A DNA stretch of 64,000 nt from Photobacterium pectinilyticum. GTDB taxonomy: Bacteria > Pseudomonadota > Gammaproteobacteria > Enterobacterales > Vibrionaceae. Location of the stretch: assembly GCF_024357955.1 (NCBI RefSeq), contig NZ_JANEYT010000015.1, positions 25,014 to 89,013 of the forward strand. Direction: 5' to 3'. The number at the start of each line of letters is the position of its first letter. Within the stretch, counting starts at the first letter, position 1. The translations under genes were made by a program, and so were the position numbers. The notes beneath the pieces were generated by a model. It worked only from the letters and a program-made list of their open reading frames with translations. It did not search any database and was not told the DNA's origin. This document shows positions 29,603 to 40,479 of this stretch, one piece after another.

Positions 29603-29935
29603 ATGTACGAAATTCTACTTGTGATTTATCTGTTGGCTGCGCTTGGTGTTATTGGCCTAGTTTTGGTTCAGCAAGGTAAAGGCGCAGATATGGGAGCTTC
29701 ATTTGGGGCTGGCGCATCAGGAACCCTGTTTGGCGCGAGCGGCTCTGGAAACTTTTTGACCCGAATGACCGCAGTTTTTGCGACTATCTTTTTCGTCATC
29801 AGCCTAGTGCTTGGTAATATGAGCGCCAAAAAGGCAAACGAAACAAGTGGTTGGGAAGACCTAAGCGCTCCGGCGACTGAGCAAGTTGTTGAGCCAACTC
29901 AGAATGCACCCGTTAACAGTGACATTCCTGAGTAA
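29603..29935 (+). CDS. secG: Protein translocase subunit SecG
   Basis: Accessory subunit of the SecYEG channel. At 110 residues it has two transmembrane helices (about 2-22 and 52-72) around the conserved loop LVQQGKGADMGASFGAGAS and a polar C-terminus with WEDLSAP. Start ATG 29603 follows AGGTGG. Two tRNA genes lie downstream, the same layout as secG-leuU-metY in E. coli. Confidence 0.96.
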   Translation: MYEILLVIYLLAALGVIGLVLVQQGKGADMGASFGAGASGTLFGASGSGNFLTRMTAVFATIFFVISLVLGNMSAKKANETSGWEDLSAPATEQVVEPTQNAPVNSDIPE

Positions 29936-29947
29936 ATAAAGAATTTA

Positions 29948-30032
29948 GCCGAGATGGTGAAATTGGTAGACACGCTAGCATGAGGTGCTAGTGCCGCAAG
30001 GTGTAGGGGTTCAAGTCCCCTTCTCGGCACCA
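29948..30032 (+). tRNA. leuU: tRNA-Leu (anticodon GAG)
   Basis: 85 nt including an encoded CCA. Acceptor stem gccgaga / tctcggc, anticodon stem ctagc/gctag with loop atgaggt, and the long class II variable arm expected for leucine. It lies 12 nt after secG, so it is probably processed from the secG transcript, as for leuU in E. coli. Confidence 0.96.
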
Positions 30033-30043
30033 TTATTAGTCAC

Positions 30044-30072
30044 TTGAAAGAGTGCTGTCTGATCGATATAAT
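30044..30072 (+). promoter_or_regulatory. Predicted sigma-70 promoter of the initiator tRNA / rimP-nusA operon
   Basis: TTGAAA (30044-30049), 17-bp spacer, TATAAT (30067-30072), 18 bp before the tRNA 5' end. This matches the E. coli arrangement, where the metY promoter also drives rimP-nusA-infB. Confidence 0.75.
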
Positions 30073-30089
30073 CGGTATCAGATTACGGA

Positions 30090-30166
<77 letters not shown>

Positions 30167-30344
30167 CTTTCCGAAAAAACAGCTATTATTAGTAAGGTTG
30201 TTTTTTCTATCACAGCGACCCGCTGTGGTAATCAGGGTCCAGTGATAAAAAACCCCGTAATTCGGGGTTTTTTATTATCTGAAACATGACCATTCAGGTA
30301 TCTACTGGGCTTTATAGCCCTTTTTTTGTTTCCGGGGGGTTGTC
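30167..30344 (+). terminator. metY-rimP spacer with three successive hairpins
   Basis: In order: an A/T hairpin (gaaaaaaca ... tgttttttc, about 30172-30206), CACAGCG-acc-CGCTGTG (30211-30227), and a classic Rho-independent terminator ccccg-taatt-cgggg with flanking A- and T-runs (30247-30273). The last would end most tRNA transcripts; read-through must feed rimP-nusA-infB unless there is another promoter. In E. coli this spacer also contains terminators and RNase sites. Confidence 0.75.
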
Positions 30345-30800
30345 TTGACAGCTTTAGAGATGCAATTGACCGAACTGCTTGATGCGCCGGTAACGGCGAC
30401 AGGCTATGAACTTGTCGGTCTGGAATTTATCCGTGCAGGTGAACACTCAACACTACGAGTATTCATCGATCATGAAAACGGTATTAACGTTGATGATTGT
30501 GCCGAAGTAAGCCGCCAGGTAAGCGCGGTGATGGATGTTGAAGATCCAATCACTGTAGCTTATCACCTGGAGGTCTCTTCCCCTGGTCTAGAAAGGCCGC
30601 TTTTTAAAGCCGCACATTACCAACAGTTTATTGGCCACGAGGTCAACCTGGTGTTGAAAATGGCGATGGGCAACCGTCGTAAGTGGAAAGGTGATATCGT
30701 TGCCGTTGAAGGTGAGCTTGTCACATTAAATGTTGATGGCAATGAAGAAACATTTGCACTGAGCAATATTTCCAAGGCCAACCTGGTTCCAAAATTCTAA
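30345..30800 (+). CDS. rimP: Ribosome maturation factor RimP
   Basis: Cytoplasmic 30S assembly factor of 151 residues, the standard length. It has the conserved [22 protein letters not shown] and [15 protein letters not shown] motifs and the C-terminal SH3-like domain (NRRKWKGDI ... NLVPKF). The start is TTG 30345, in the context ggttgtcTTGA shared with carA; the alternative ATG six codons in would remove conserved residues. First gene of the rimP-nusA-infB-rbfA-truB block. Confidence 0.95.
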   Translation: MTALEMQLTELLDAPVTATGYELVGLEFIRAGEHSTLRVFIDHENGINVDDCAEVSRQVSAVMDVEDPITVAYHLEVSSPGLERPLFKAAHYQQFIGHEVNLVLKMAMGNRRKWKGDIVAVEGELVTLNVDGNEETFALSNISKANLVPKF

Positions 30801-30822
30801 CCGCTAAATTGGGGCATTAGAA

Positions 30823-32310
30823 ATGAACAAAGAAATCTTGGCTGTCGTTGAAGCGGTATCCAACGAAAAAGCTGTACCTCGTGAGCGTATCTTTGAAGCA
30901 CTAGAGATCGCACTGGCCACAGCAACGAAGAAAAAACACGAAGCGGAAATCGATGTTCGCGTAGCTATCGACCGCAAGACGGGTGAGTTCGAAACCTTCC
31001 GTCGCTGGAAAGCGGTTGAAGAAGTGACTCAGCCTACGCTGGAAATCACTTTGGAAGCAGCCCAGTTTGATGATGAAACCATCGAGCTTGACGGCTTCGT
31101 TGAAGACGAAATCGAATCGGTTACTTTCGATCGAATCACCACGCAGACTGCGAAGCAGGTTATCGTACAGAAAGTACGTGAAGCTGAGCGTGCTCAAATC
31201 GTTGAACAGTTTATTGACAACGAAGGTGAGCTAATCACCGGTGTAGTAAAGAAAGTTAACCGCGATGCTGTTATTATTGACCTTGGTAATAATGCAGAAG
31301 CTGTTATCCAGCGCGACGACCAGTTGCCACGCGAAAACTTCCGCCCAGGTGACCGTGTTCGTGGTCTTCTGTACGCAGTACGTCCTGAAGCGCGCGGTTT
31401 CCAATTGTTCATGACTCGCTCTAAGCCTGAGATGCTATCAGAGCTATTCCGCATCGAAGTGCCGGAAATCGGCGAAGAGATGATTGAACTGATGGGTGCG
31501 GCTCGTGATCCAGGCTCTCGTGCCAAGATCGCTGTGAAGACTAACGACAAACGCATTGACCCTGTGGGTGCATGTGTGGGTATGCGTGGTGCACGTGTAC
31601 AGGCTGTCTCTGGTGAACTAGGTGGCGAGCGTATCGATATCGTACTGTGGGACGAAAATGCCGCTCAGTACGTGATCAATGCGATGGCTCCAGCAGAAGT
31701 AAGTTCTATCATCGTTGATGAAGACAACCATACTATGGATATCGCTGTTGAGAAGGATAACCTTGCTCAGGCAATCGGCCGTAGTGGTCAGAATGTTCGC
31801 TTGGCGTCTCAGCTGACTGGCTGGGAACTGAACGTGATGACAGTTGAAGATCTTCAGAAGAAACACCAAGAAGAAGCCCAAGAGTCTATTGAAGTGTTCA
31901 CTAAGCACCTTGATATCGACGCTGACTTCGCCACTGTATTGGTTGAAGAAGGTTTCACTACGCTTGAAGAAATCGCCTACGTACCGGTAGCCGAGCTGAT
32001 GGGTGTAGATGGCCTGGATGAAGACACAGTTGAAGAACTGCGTAACCGTGCGAAAGAAGCGCTAACCACGCTTGCCCTTGCTCAGGAAGAAACTTTTGAA
32101 GGTGTTGAGCCTGCTGAAGATCTACTGGGTCTGGAAGGCTTGGAGCGTGAGCTTGCGTTTAAGCTGGCTGCGAAAGGCGTTACAACGCTAGAAGATCTTG
32201 CTGATCAGGGTACTGATGATCTTACTGATATCGACGGCGTCGATGAAGCAAGAGCGGGCGAGCTGATTATGGCTGCTCGTAATATTTGCTGGTTCAGTGA
32301 CGAAGCATAA
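30823..32310 (+). CDS. nusA: Transcription termination/antitermination factor NusA
   Basis: RNA polymerase-binding factor for pausing, intrinsic termination and antitermination. The 495 residues equal the E. coli length. The domains are an N-terminal RNAP-binding domain (1-130), S1 (about 135-200, [17 protein letters not shown]), two KH domains (about 230-345, with GMRGARVQ and [11 protein letters not shown]), and two acidic helix-hairpin-helix repeats at the C-terminus ([16 protein letters not shown] and [15 protein letters not shown]). Confidence 0.98.
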   Translation: MNKEILAVVEAVSNEKAVPRERIFEALEIALATATKKKHEAEIDVRVAIDRKTGEFETFRRWKAVEEVTQPTLEITLEAAQFDDETIELDGFVEDEIESVTFDRITTQTAKQVIVQKVREAERAQIVEQFIDNEGELITGVVKKVNRDAVIIDLGNNAEAVIQRDDQLPRENFRPGDRVRGLLYAVRPEARGFQLFMTRSKPEMLSELFRIEVPEIGEEMIELMGAARDPGSRAKIAVKTNDKRIDPVGACVGMRGARVQAVSGELGGERIDIVLWDENAAQYVINAMAPAEVSSIIVDEDNHTMDIAVEKDNLAQAIGRSGQNVRLASQLTGWELNVMTVEDLQKKHQEEAQESIEVFTKHLDIDADFATVLVEEGFTTLEEIAYVPVAELMGVDGLDEDTVEELRNRAKEALTTLALAQEETFEGVEPAEDLLGLEGLERELAFKLAAKGVTTLEDLADQGTDDLTDIDGVDEARAGELIMAARNICWFSDEA

Positions 32311-32337
32311 AAATTTCATACGCAAGGGAGAAGCAGC

Positions 32338-35088
32338 ATGTCAGAGGTTACAGTTAAAGCATTAGCCGAGGAAATTGGTACGCCGATTGACCGTGTGCTT
32401 CAACAGTTTGCCGATGCTGGTATCAGCAAGAAAGCTGAAGAAAGCGTAAGCCAACAGGAAAAACAGACACTGTTAGCCCACCTGAAGAAAGAACATGGTG
32501 GCGATAGTAGTGCTGGCGAGGCTCCTACACGCCTTACTTTGCAACGTAAGACCCGAAGTACGCTGAGTGTTTCGGGCTCAGGTGGCAAAAATAAAAGTGT
32601 TCAGGTAGAAGTGCGCAAAAAGCGCACCTACGTAAAGCGTTCTGCGCTTGAAGAAGAACAGCGTGCCGCGGAAGAAGCAACACGCCAGGCTGAAGACAAA
32701 GCCCAGCGCGAAGCGGAAGAAGCCGCTCAGCTAGCAGCCAAAGAAGCTGCCAAGCGTGAAGCAGAAGAGCAGGCAAAACGCGAAGCTGAAGAAGCTGCTA
32801 AGCGTGCTGCTGAAGAAACGCGTTTAGCTGAAGAAAAAGCTAAACAAAATGCAGAACAGAATGCAGATCGCAATGCTGAGGACCAGCAGAAGCGTGATGC
32901 AGAAGATAAGCGTTTGGCCGAAGAAAAAGCTAAACGCGCCGCCGCTGATGAACAGGCTAAAAAAGAAGCTGAGTCGCTACAACGTCGCCGGGAAGAGGAA
33001 GCCAAGCGTAAAGCCGAAGAAGACAGTCAGCGTCAGCTAGAAGAGGCACGCAAAATGGCAGAAATGAATGAAAAGAACTGGTCAAAACCTGACCAGGAAA
33101 AAGGTAATATGGATAAAGCAGACTACCATACTACAACGTCTAGCTACGCACGCGCAGCTGAAGACGAGCAAGATCGTAAGGAAGAGGGTGGTACTACCCG
33201 TCGTCGCAAGAAGAAAAAAGCGGCTCCTAAACAAGACAACCGCGGTGGCCGCAACCAGCGTGGCCGTGGTAAGCCTCAGATGAACAAGCCGACGTCAATG
33301 CAGCATGGCTTTGACAAGACCGCGACCGTTGCTAAGCAAGATGTCGTGATCGGCGAGACTATCGTTGTTTCTGAACTTGCTAACAAGATGTCTGTAAAGG
33401 GCGTTGAAGTTATCAAGGTGATGATGAAGATGGGTGCGATGGCAACCATCAACCAGGTTATTGACCAGGAAACTGCAGCACTCGTTGCAGAAGAAATGGG
33501 TCACAAGGTTGTTCTACGTAAAGAGAACGAACTTGAAGAAGCGGTACTGTCTGACCGTGACGAAAACCTATCTGTTGTTCCTCGTGCTCCTGTTGTTACC
33601 ATCATGGGTCACGTTGACCACGGTAAAACATCAACACTGGATTACATCCGTAAAGCGCACGTTGCTTCTGGCGAAGCGGGCGGTATTACGCAGCACATCG
33701 GTGCATACCACGTTGAAACTGACAACGGTATGATCACTTTCCTTGATACTCCTGGACACGCCGCGTTTACCGCAATGCGTGCCCGTGGTGCTCAAGCGAC
33801 AGATATCGTTGTTCTTGTTGTTGCAGCAGATGATGGTGTAATGCCACAGACTGTTGAGGCAATCCAGCACGCGAAAGCGGCAGGTGTTCCTCTAATTGTT
33901 GCTGTTAACAAGATCGATAAAGAAGACGCAAACCCAGACAACGTTAAGAATGAGCTAGCTCAGTACGATGTTATCCCTGAAGAGTGGGGCGGTGAGAACA
34001 TGTTTGTTCACATCTCTGCGAAACAAGGTACTAACATTGACGGCCTGCTAGAAGCTATCTTGCTTCAGTCTGAAATTCTTGAACTGACAGCAGTTGCAGA
34101 AGGTATGGCGAGCGGTGTTGTTGTTGAATCACGCCTAGATAAAGGTCGTGGTCCAGTTGCAACAGTACTTGTACAAGCCGGTACTCTTCGCAAAGGTGAC
34201 ATCGTTCTTTGTGGTCTTGAGCACGGTCGTGTTCGTGCAATGCGTGATGAGCTGGGTCAAGAAATCGACTCTGCGGGTCCTTCTATCCCGGTTGAGATCC
34301 TTGGTCTTTCTGGTGTGCCTTCTTCAGGTGATGAAGCAACTGTTGTACGTGATGAGCGTAAAGCACGTGAAGTTGCACTTTACCGCCAAGGTAAATTCCG
34401 TGACGTGAAACTGGCTCGCCAGCAGAAAGCGAAGCTGGAAAACATGTTCTCGAACATGACAGCCGGTGAAGTCGCTGAACTTAACGTTGTACTGAAAGCT
34501 GACGTACAGGGTTCTGTAGAAGCGATTGCTGACTCACTACGCAAGCTATCAACTGACGAAGTTAAGGTTAACATCGTTGGTTCTGGTGTTGGTGGTCTGA
34601 CTGAGACTGATGCCGTACTTGCTGCAGCCTCTAACGCGATTCTTCTTGGCTTCAACGTTCGTGCAGATGCATCTGCGCGTCGTACCATTGAAACTGAGAA
34701 CCTTGACCTACGCTACTACTCAATCATCTACCAGTTGATTGACGAAGTGAAAGCGGCAATGGGCGGTATGCTGTCTCCTGAATTCAAGCAGGAAATCATT
34801 GGTCTTGCTGAAGTTCGTGACGTGTTCAAGTCGCCTAAGATCGGTGCTATCGCCGGTTGTATGGTTACTGAAGGTACCATCAAGCGTAACAACCCAATCC
34901 GCGTATTGCGTGATAACGTTGTTATCTACGAAGGTGAGCTTGAGTCACTACGTCGCTTCAAAGACGACGTTCAGGAAGTTAAGAACGGCTACGAGTGTGG
35001 TATCGGCGTTAAGAACTACAACGATGTTCGTGTTGGCGACCAGATCGAAGTTTACGAAATTGTTGAAATCCAGCGTACTCTTGACTAA
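32338..35088 (+). CDS. infB: Translation initiation factor IF-2
   Basis: GTPase that places fMet-tRNA on the 30S subunit. At 916 residues it has an N-terminal IF2N domain (1-50) and a long charged Glu/Lys/Ala/Arg helical region (about 100-250, near-repetitive EAE/AKR units). A second IF2N region is followed by the G domain with G1 GHVDHGKT at 424-431, DTPGH and NKID, then the C-terminal C1/C2 domains. The Ala/Glu-rich part is longer than in E. coli (890 total). E. coli makes shorter forms from internal starts; that is possible here but not shown. Confidence 0.98.
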   Translation: MSEVTVKALAEEIGTPIDRVLQQFADAGISKKAEESVSQQEKQTLLAHLKKEHGGDSSAGEAPTRLTLQRKTRSTLSVSGSGGKNKSVQVEVRKKRTYVKRSALEEEQRAAEEATRQAEDKAQREAEEAAQLAAKEAAKREAEEQAKREAEEAAKRAAEETRLAEEKAKQNAEQNADRNAEDQQKRDAEDKRLAEEKAKRAAADEQAKKEAESLQRRREEEAKRKAEEDSQRQLEEARKMAEMNEKNWSKPDQEKGNMDKADYHTTTSSYARAAEDEQDRKEEGGTTRRRKKKKAAPKQDNRGGRNQRGRGKPQMNKPTSMQHGFDKTATVAKQDVVIGETIVVSELANKMSVKGVEVIKVMMKMGAMATINQVIDQETAALVAEEMGHKVVLRKENELEEAVLSDRDENLSVVPRAPVVTIMGHVDHGKTSTLDYIRKAHVASGEAGGITQHIGAYHVETDNGMITFLDTPGHAAFTAMRARGAQATDIVVLVVAADDGVMPQTVEAIQHAKAAGVPLIVAVNKIDKEDANPDNVKNELAQYDVIPEEWGGENMFVHISAKQGTNIDGLLEAILLQSEILELTAVAEGMASGVVVESRLDKGRGPVATVLVQAGTLRKGDIVLCGLEHGRVRAMRDELGQEIDSAGPSIPVEILGLSGVPSSGDEATVVRDERKAREVALYRQGKFRDVKLARQQKAKLENMFSNMTAGEVAELNVVLKADVQGSVEAIADSLRKLSTDEVKVNIVGSGVGGLTETDAVLAAASNAILLGFNVRADASARRTIETENLDLRYYSIIYQLIDEVKAAMGGMLSPEFKQEIIGLAEVRDVFKSPKIGAIAGCMVTEGTIKRNNPIRVLRDNVVIYEGELESLRRFKDDVQEVKNGYECGIGVKNYNDVRVGDQIEVYEIVEIQRTLD

Positions 35089-35127
35089 TTTCAAGAGTCA
35101 ACAAGCTGTTTTATAACAAATAATTTT

Positions 35128-35149
35128 ATGGGGAGCTTCGGCTCCCCAT
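35128..35149 (+). terminator. Hairpin between infB and rbfA
   Basis: Perfect 9-bp stem atggggagc-ttcg-gctccccat with a stable tetraloop. Only a weak T-rich tail follows (tctttc), so it is probably a partial terminator or mRNA processing/stabilising element inside the operon. Confidence 0.6.
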
Positions 35150-35183
35150 TCTTTCAAGAGAGTTTTCTCTAAGAGAGGATTGA

Positions 35184-35582
35184 ATGTCTAAAGAATTTAG
35201 CCGTACTCAGCGTGTTGCTCAGCAGCTGCAAAAAGAGTTGGCAGTGATCCTACAGCGCGAGTTGAAAGATCCACGCATTGGTATGACAACTATCTCAAGT
35301 GTTGATGTATCACGTGATATGAACTACGCGAAAGTGTATGTAACTTTCCTTACCATTGGTGAGCAAACACCGGAAGGTAGTTTGGAAGCACTCCGTGAAA
35401 TTGCACCATACATCCGTTCATTGCTAGGTAAGGAAATCCGCCTACGTGTGACGCCTGAGCTAAACTTTATCTTTGATCAATCTTTGACTGAAGGTATGCG
35501 TATTTCTAACCTGGTTTCAAAAGCTGTGCGTGATGACGAAGATCGCCGCGGTGACGAGCCAGAAGCTGAAGGCGAGGAATAA
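35184..35582 (+). CDS. rbfA: 30S ribosome-binding factor RbfA
   Basis: KH-type factor for late 16S rRNA maturation and cold adaptation. 132 residues with the conserved core [24 protein letters not shown] and [19 protein letters not shown], ending in an acidic tail. AGAGAGGA precedes ATG 35184. truB begins 3 nt after its stop. Confidence 0.96.
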   Translation: MSKEFSRTQRVAQQLQKELAVILQRELKDPRIGMTTISSVDVSRDMNYAKVYVTFLTIGEQTPEGSLEALREIAPYIRSLLGKEIRLRVTPELNFIFDQSLTEGMRISNLVSKAVRDDEDRRGDEPEAEGEE

Positions 35583-35585
35583 AGC

Positions 35586-36530
35586 ATGGCACGTCGTCGT
35601 AAGGGCCGTCCGATAGACGGTGTTATTCTGGTGGATAAGCCAACGGGCATTAGTTCAAATGATACACTTCAGAAAGTGAAGCGTATCTTTTTTGCTCAAA
35701 AAGCTGGCCATACAGGAGCGTTAGATCCTTTAGCGACGGGCATGCTGCCGATTTGTTTCGGTGAAGCGACAAAGTTTTCCCAGTTCTTGTTGGACTCGGA
35801 TAAACGCTACCGGGTGATTGCCAAACTGGGTGAGCGCACTGATACCTCAGATTCTGATGGTGAAGTGGTGCAGACCCGGGAAGTGAAAGTCGACCGTGGC
35901 CAACTTGAACGCTGCATTGCCAAGTTCCGTGGCACCACCGATCAAATCCCGTCGATGTACTCGGCATTGAAATACCAAGGCCGTAAGCTGTACGAATATG
36001 CCCGCGAGGGAATTGAAGTACCCCGTGAATCTCGCAAAATCACTGTTTATTCTGTGGAGCTGCTGCGCTTTAGCGATAACGAAGTAGAAATGGAACTGCA
36101 TGTGTCGAAAGGCACTTACATCCGTACTATCGTTGATGATCTTGGTGAGATGTTAGGATGTGGTGCACACGTCACCTTCTTGCGCCGGACGGGAGTATCC
36201 AACTACCCAATGGAGCGGATGATGACCATTGAGCAGCTTGAAGCCCTGCTTGAGCAGGCCAAGGAGCAAGATATTGCCCCTTCAGAGCTGCTGGATCCAC
36301 TGTTGCTACCCACTGACACCGCGGTGCAAGATCTACCTGAAGTGAATATCCCCCCAGCATCGGCGGTATATATCCTTAATGGTAACCCGGTTCGCGCGGG
36401 CCGTTTGCCGGCAGAAGGTACGCTAGTGCGAATTACTGTTGCTGAACAGAAAGAGTTCATCGGCATTGGCGTGGTTGATCCAGAGGGTCAGTTGGCACCT
36501 AAGCGTGTTATGGCGAACCCGCAGGCATAG
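35586..36530 (+). CDS. truB: tRNA pseudouridine(55) synthase
   Basis: Forms pseudouridine 55 in the T-loop of tRNAs. 314 residues with the catalytic aspartate in [14 protein letters not shown] (Asp47), the [15 protein letters not shown] motif, and a C-terminal PUA-like domain from about residue 250. Nearly contiguous with rbfA. Confidence 0.97.
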   Translation: MARRRKGRPIDGVILVDKPTGISSNDTLQKVKRIFFAQKAGHTGALDPLATGMLPICFGEATKFSQFLLDSDKRYRVIAKLGERTDTSDSDGEVVQTREVKVDRGQLERCIAKFRGTTDQIPSMYSALKYQGRKLYEYAREGIEVPRESRKITVYSVELLRFSDNEVEMELHVSKGTYIRTIVDDLGEMLGCGAHVTFLRRTGVSNYPMERMMTIEQLEALLEQAKEQDIAPSELLDPLLLPTDTAVQDLPEVNIPPASAVYILNGNPVRAGRLPAEGTLVRITVAEQKEFIGIGVVDPEGQLAPKRVMANPQA

Positions 36531-36550
36531 CGAAACAGCAATAAATTATC

Positions 36551-36579
36551 TTGTAGTTATTTTGCGCTCCACGTATAAT
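36551..36579 (+). promoter_or_regulatory. Predicted sigma-70 promoter of rpsO
   Basis: TTGTAG (36551-36556), 17-bp spacer, TATAAT (36574-36579), 74 bp before the rpsO start. Confidence 0.65.
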
Positions 36580-36653
36580 CCGCGGCTCGGGTGTCGGCTG
36601 AATCAGAGATTGGCTGGCGCAAATTAGAAACATCTTTGTATTAGGAATGAGTT

Positions 36654-36923
36654 ATGTCTCTGAATGCAGAAACTAAAGCAGCAATCGTTGCTGATTACGC
36701 GCAGTGCGAAAACGACACTGGTTCACCTGAAGTTCAAGTTGCTTTGCTAACAGCACAGATCAACCACCTTCAAGGTCACTTTGCTAACCACAAGCACGAC
36801 CACCACAGCCGTCGCGGTCTACTACGCATGGTTTCTCGTCGTCGTAAGCTTCTAGACTACCTAAAAGGTAAGAACCTAGATCGTTACCAAGACCTAATCA
36901 AGCGTCTAGGCCTACGTCGCTAA
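36654..36923 (+). CDS. rpsO: 30S ribosomal protein S15
   Basis: Binds the central domain of 16S rRNA early in assembly. 89 residues, the usual size, with the conserved core [21 protein letters not shown] and the Arg-rich [18 protein letters not shown] segment. Its own promoter and terminator flank it. In E. coli rpsO and pnp form a linked, autoregulated pair, and the order is the same here. Confidence 0.98.
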   Translation: MSLNAETKAAIVADYAQCENDTGSPEVQVALLTAQINHLQGHFANHKHDHHSRRGLLRMVSRRRKLLDYLKGKNLDRYQDLIKRLGLRR

Positions 36924-36934
36924 GATTGCTTTCT

Positions 36935-36965
36935 GAAAGGAGCCGAATGGCTCCTTTCTTTTTAT
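36935..36965 (+). terminator. Terminator after rpsO
   Basis: Perfect 10-bp hairpin gaaaggagcc-gaat-ggctcctttc followed by a T-run. Confidence 0.9.
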
Positions 36966-37016
36966 TCCTGCACTTCCATCTGTAATAACACGAGTCGTTT
37001 TCGTCGACCTTTAGGT

Positions 37017-37065
37017 CGCGACTAATGACAGTTTTCCTCCCGAGAGGGAATTTTCATTAGTCGCG
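37017..37065 (+). promoter_or_regulatory. Long stem-loop in the pnp leader, candidate RNase III site
   Basis: CGCGACTAATGA (37017-37028) pairs perfectly with TCATTAGTCGCG (37054-37065). The enclosed sequence forms a second helix (ttttcctc ... gagggaa). The total is close to 20 bp of double-stranded RNA about 105 nt before pnp. In E. coli, RNase III cuts a long leader hairpin of pnp, which lets PNPase repress its own mRNA. The structure is seen here; the mechanism is by analogy. Confidence 0.6.
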
Positions 37066-37170
37066 ATACGTGAAATTACCGTAAAGTGCTTTTCATCACA
37101 TGACGCTTTTCCTTGTGTCAGATATACTTAACGGCGCAAATAGAAAGCGGATTAAATTAAGGAAATTCAC

Positions 37171-39294
37171 GTGAATCCTATCGTAAAGACTTTCCAGTAC
37201 GGTAACCACACGGTTACTATCGAAACTGGTGTAATGGCACGTCAAGCTACTGCTGCTGTAATGGTAAGCATGGATGATACGTCTGTATTCGTCTCTGTTG
37301 TTGGTAAGAAAACAGCGGTTGAAGGTCAAGACTTCTTCCCTCTAACTGTTAACTACCAAGAGCGTACTTACGCTGCGGGTAAAATTCCTGGTGGTTTCTT
37401 CAAGCGTGAAGGCCGTCCATCAGAAGGCGAAACACTAACCGCTCGCCTGATTGACCGTCCAATTCGTCCGCTATTCCCAGATGATTTCAAGAACGAAGTA
37501 CAAGTAATTGCTACTGTTGTTTCTATCAACCCAGACGTTAACCCAGATATCGTGACAATGATCGGTACATCTGCGGCACTGGCTATCTCTGGTATTCCTT
37601 TCAATGGCCCTATCGGTGCAGCACGTGTTGGTTTCATCAACGATCAGTTGGTATTGAACCCGAGCAACACTGAACTTGAAGAGAGCAAGCTAGACCTTGT
37701 TGTCGCGGGTACTGAAGGCGCAGTATTGATGGTTGAGTCAGAAGCTGACCGTCTATCTGAAGAACAAATGCTACAAGCGGTTGTTTACGGCCACGACCAG
37801 CAGCAAGTTGTTATCAACGCGATCAACGAGTTCGCGGCTGAAGTAGCGACTCCTGCATGGGATTGGACAGCACCAGCTGTAAACACTGAGCTTAAAGCAC
37901 TTGTTGCTGAAAAAGCAGAAGAGCGTCTATCGACGGCTTACCAAATCACAGAAAAGATGGCGCGTTACGAGCAAGTTGGCGCAATCAAATCTGACGTAGT
38001 TGAATCACTACTTGCAGAAAACGAAGCACTAGACGAGCGCGAAATTCGTGACATGCTTGGTTCTCTAGAGAAGAACGTTGTACGTAGCCGCATCATCGCT
38101 GGCAACCCGCGTATCGATGGCCGTGAAAAAGACATGGTTCGTGCGCTAGACGTACGTACTGGTGTACTTCCGCGTACTCACGGTTCTTCACTATTCACTC
38201 GTGGTGAAACTCAGGCGCTTGTGACTGCAACGCTTGGCACCCAACGTGATGCACAAATCATCGATAGCCTAATGGGTGAGAAGAAAGATCACTTCCTTCT
38301 ACACTACAACTTCCCTCCATACTGTGTAGGTGAAACAGGTTTCGTTGGTTCGCCTAAGCGTCGTGAAATTGGTCACGGTAAACTGGCTAAGCGTGGTATT
38401 GCTGCAGTAATGCCATCTGTTGACGAATTCCCATACACAGTACGTGTTGTATCAGAAATCACAGAATCTAACGGTTCATCGTCAATGGCTTCTGTATGTG
38501 GTACGTCTCTTGCGCTTATGGACGCAGGTGTGCCAATCAAGGCATCTGTTGCGGGTATCGCAATGGGTCTTGTTAAAGAAGGCGATGACTTTGTTGTTCT
38601 TTCTGACATTCTGGGTGACGAAGACCACCTAGGTGACATGGACTTCAAAGTAGCGGGTACTGAAGACGGTATCACTGCACTGCAGATGGATATCAAAATC
38701 GAAGGTATCACCAAAGAAATCATGCAGATTGCTTTGAACCAAGCAAAAGGTGCACGTACGCATATCCTTAGCGTGATGGACGAAGCAATCAACACGCACC
38801 GTGAAGATATCTCTGAGTTTGCTCCGCGTATCCATACGCTGAAGATCAACCCTGAGAAGATCAAAGACGTGATCGGTAAAGGCGGTGCTGTTATTCGTGC
38901 ACTAACCGAAGAAACTGGCACAACAATCGAAATCGAAGACGACGGTACAGTGAAGATTGCTGCGACCGAAGGTACTGCTGCGAAAGAAGCTATCCGCCGT
39001 ATCGAAGAGATCACTGCTGACGTTGAAGTTGGCCGCATCTACACCGGTAAAGTAATGCGTATCGTTGATTTCGGTGCATTTGTTTCTGTTATCGGTGCGA
39101 AAGAAGGTCTTGTTCACATTTCTCAGATCTCTCAAGAGCGTATCGAGAAAGTGGCTGATCACCTTGAGATGGGTCAAGAAGTACAAGTTAAGGTACTGGA
39201 AATCGACCGTCAGGGCCGTATCCGCCTGAGCATGAAAGAAGCACAAGCTGATCAGAACCCAGCAGCCGCTGGCGAAGAGAAGCCAGAAGCATAA
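37171..39294 (+). CDS. pnp: Polyribonucleotide nucleotidyltransferase (PNPase)
   Basis: Phosphorolytic 3'-5' exoribonuclease, core of the RNA degradosome. The 707 residues contain two RNase PH domains (about 10-140 and 320-455, with [20 protein letters not shown] in the active one), an alpha-helical linker, KH (about 555-610, [16 protein letters not shown]) and S1 (about 620-690, [18 protein letters not shown]). The start is GTG 37171 ([14 protein letters not shown]). Codon use is strongly biased, as in the ribosomal genes nearby. Confidence 0.98.
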   Translation: MNPIVKTFQYGNHTVTIETGVMARQATAAVMVSMDDTSVFVSVVGKKTAVEGQDFFPLTVNYQERTYAAGKIPGGFFKREGRPSEGETLTARLIDRPIRPLFPDDFKNEVQVIATVVSINPDVNPDIVTMIGTSAALAISGIPFNGPIGAARVGFINDQLVLNPSNTELEESKLDLVVAGTEGAVLMVESEADRLSEEQMLQAVVYGHDQQQVVINAINEFAAEVATPAWDWTAPAVNTELKALVAEKAEERLSTAYQITEKMARYEQVGAIKSDVVESLLAENEALDEREIRDMLGSLEKNVVRSRIIAGNPRIDGREKDMVRALDVRTGVLPRTHGSSLFTRGETQALVTATLGTQRDAQIIDSLMGEKKDHFLLHYNFPPYCVGETGFVGSPKRREIGHGKLAKRGIAAVMPSVDEFPYTVRVVSEITESNGSSSMASVCGTSLALMDAGVPIKASVAGIAMGLVKEGDDFVVLSDILGDEDHLGDMDFKVAGTEDGITALQMDIKIEGITKEIMQIALNQAKGARTHILSVMDEAINTHREDISEFAPRIHTLKINPEKIKDVIGKGGAVIRALTEETGTTIEIEDDGTVKIAATEGTAAKEAIRRIEEITADVEVGRIYTGKVMRIVDFGAFVSVIGAKEGLVHISQISQERIEKVADHLEMGQEVQVKVLEIDRQGRIRLSMKEAQADQNPAAAGEEKPEA

Positions 39295-39318
39295 GGCTTT
39301 TTGCTAAAATCATGATAT

Positions 39319-39346
39319 AAAGGGGCTATTCAGCCCCTTTTTTTAT
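39319..39346 (+). terminator. Terminator after pnp
   Basis: aaaggggct / agccccttt hairpin with a T-run of seven. Confidence 0.9.
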
Positions 39347-39467
39347 TTTATTGAGACCTTACCGGAAAATCCCTTGCATTAATCGGTCAGGAGAACGCGG
39401 TGGCGTCTCTTATGGGCTACGATGGTATATGCTAGAGATAGACGTGTCTCACTCAGGGAGAACTGCA

Positions 39468-40385
39468 TTGATTGCAAATAGGATAAAACTCACGTGCCTT
39501 GCACTGGTCTTGATACTTTCCGGCTGTTCATCACCCCAGTCGCAATGGACCCAGCCACCGATGGCGGTACCGTTCCAGCCGACTATCCAACAACAAATTC
39601 AGTTGGCCCGGATTGACCAGCTGCTAAAGCGTGATGACTTGGATAACCAAACCTTGGCGCAGGTCTATTATGAGCGTGGCTTGCTACATGACAGCCTGGG
39701 GCTGCGTGACTTGGCAAGACTGGACTTCAACCAGTCACTTTCTCTGAAACCGGATCAACCGGATGTCTTCAATATCTTGGGTGTGTACTTTACCCAAGGC
39801 GCCCATTTCGATGCTGCCTATGAAGCCTTTGACTCGACCCTTGAGCTCAATGTCCGCCATCCTTTTGCTCAGCGTAACCGTGGTATTGCCCTGTATTATG
39901 GTGGCCGCTATGAATTGGCATTTGACGATCTCAATGCTCACTATCAGCACAATATCAATGATCCTTACCGGGTGATTTGGTTGTATATCGTAGAGCTTGA
40001 ACAAGACTCTGAGACCGCTACTGAGAAATTGCGTAACCGCTATGATGCCGCTATTGACCATCAAGACTGGGGCTGGCAAATCGTTCGCCTTTACCTTAAT
40101 GATGTCAGTGAGTCTGAATTCCTGCGTCAGATCGCCACTGAAAGTGAAGACAATGATGTGTTGGCAGAACGCCTGACGGAAGCGTATTTCTATCTGGGCA
40201 AGCGCTACCACTCCAACAAAGACTTCTCTTCAGCGTTGATGCTCTACAAGCTGACCTTATCTGCTAATGTCTATGAGTTTGTCGAGCACCGTTTTGCCTT
40301 GCTTGAGCTAAACCGTCTGATGACAGAAGTAAGCCTTAGCCAACCGGTTGAGCCGCCTGCACCGCCAGCGCAAGAGGAAGTGTGA
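39468..40385 (+). CDS. nlpI: Lipoprotein NlpI, TPR-containing
   Basis: Outer-membrane lipoprotein that in E. coli scaffolds peptidoglycan endopeptidases and Prc. The 305 residues begin with a lipoprotein signal whose lipobox is LSGC (Cys20). Tetratricopeptide repeats follow (e.g. AQVYYERGLLHDSLGLRDLA, then FNILGVYFTQGAHFDAAYEA). I chose TTG 39468, which has AGGGAG 7 nt upstream and gives a normal signal peptide; the ATG at 39429 has no ribosome site and would add 13 residues. pnp-nlpI order is conserved in enteric bacteria and vibrios. Confidence 0.93.
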   Translation: MIANRIKLTCLALVLILSGCSSPQSQWTQPPMAVPFQPTIQQQIQLARIDQLLKRDDLDNQTLAQVYYERGLLHDSLGLRDLARLDFNQSLSLKPDQPDVFNILGVYFTQGAHFDAAYEAFDSTLELNVRHPFAQRNRGIALYYGGRYELAFDDLNAHYQHNINDPYRVIWLYIVELEQDSETATEKLRNRYDAAIDHQDWGWQIVRLYLNDVSESEFLRQIATESEDNDVLAERLTEAYFYLGKRYHSNKDFSSALMLYKLTLSANVYEFVEHRFALLELNRLMTEVSLSQPVEPPAPPAQEEV

Positions 40386-40418
40386 TTTAGTCATTTCAGG
40401 GCGAGACAAGATTTAAAC

Positions 40419-40454
40419 AAAAGCCGCGGCAATGCAATTGCCGCGGCTTTTTTG
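40419..40454. terminator. Bidirectional terminator between nlpI and ubiV
   Basis: Perfect 11-bp hairpin agccgcggcaa / ttgccgcggct with flanking A- and T-runs, between convergent genes. Confidence 0.92.
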
Positions 40455-40479
40455 TTAAAGATGCTAAACGCTCTCAGGT

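Noticed and set aside
32640..33070. Repeat-rich Ala/Glu/Lys segment as a tandem repeat or recombination site
   Set aside because: It is the charged helical linker of IF-2, degenerate at the DNA level and normal for the family.
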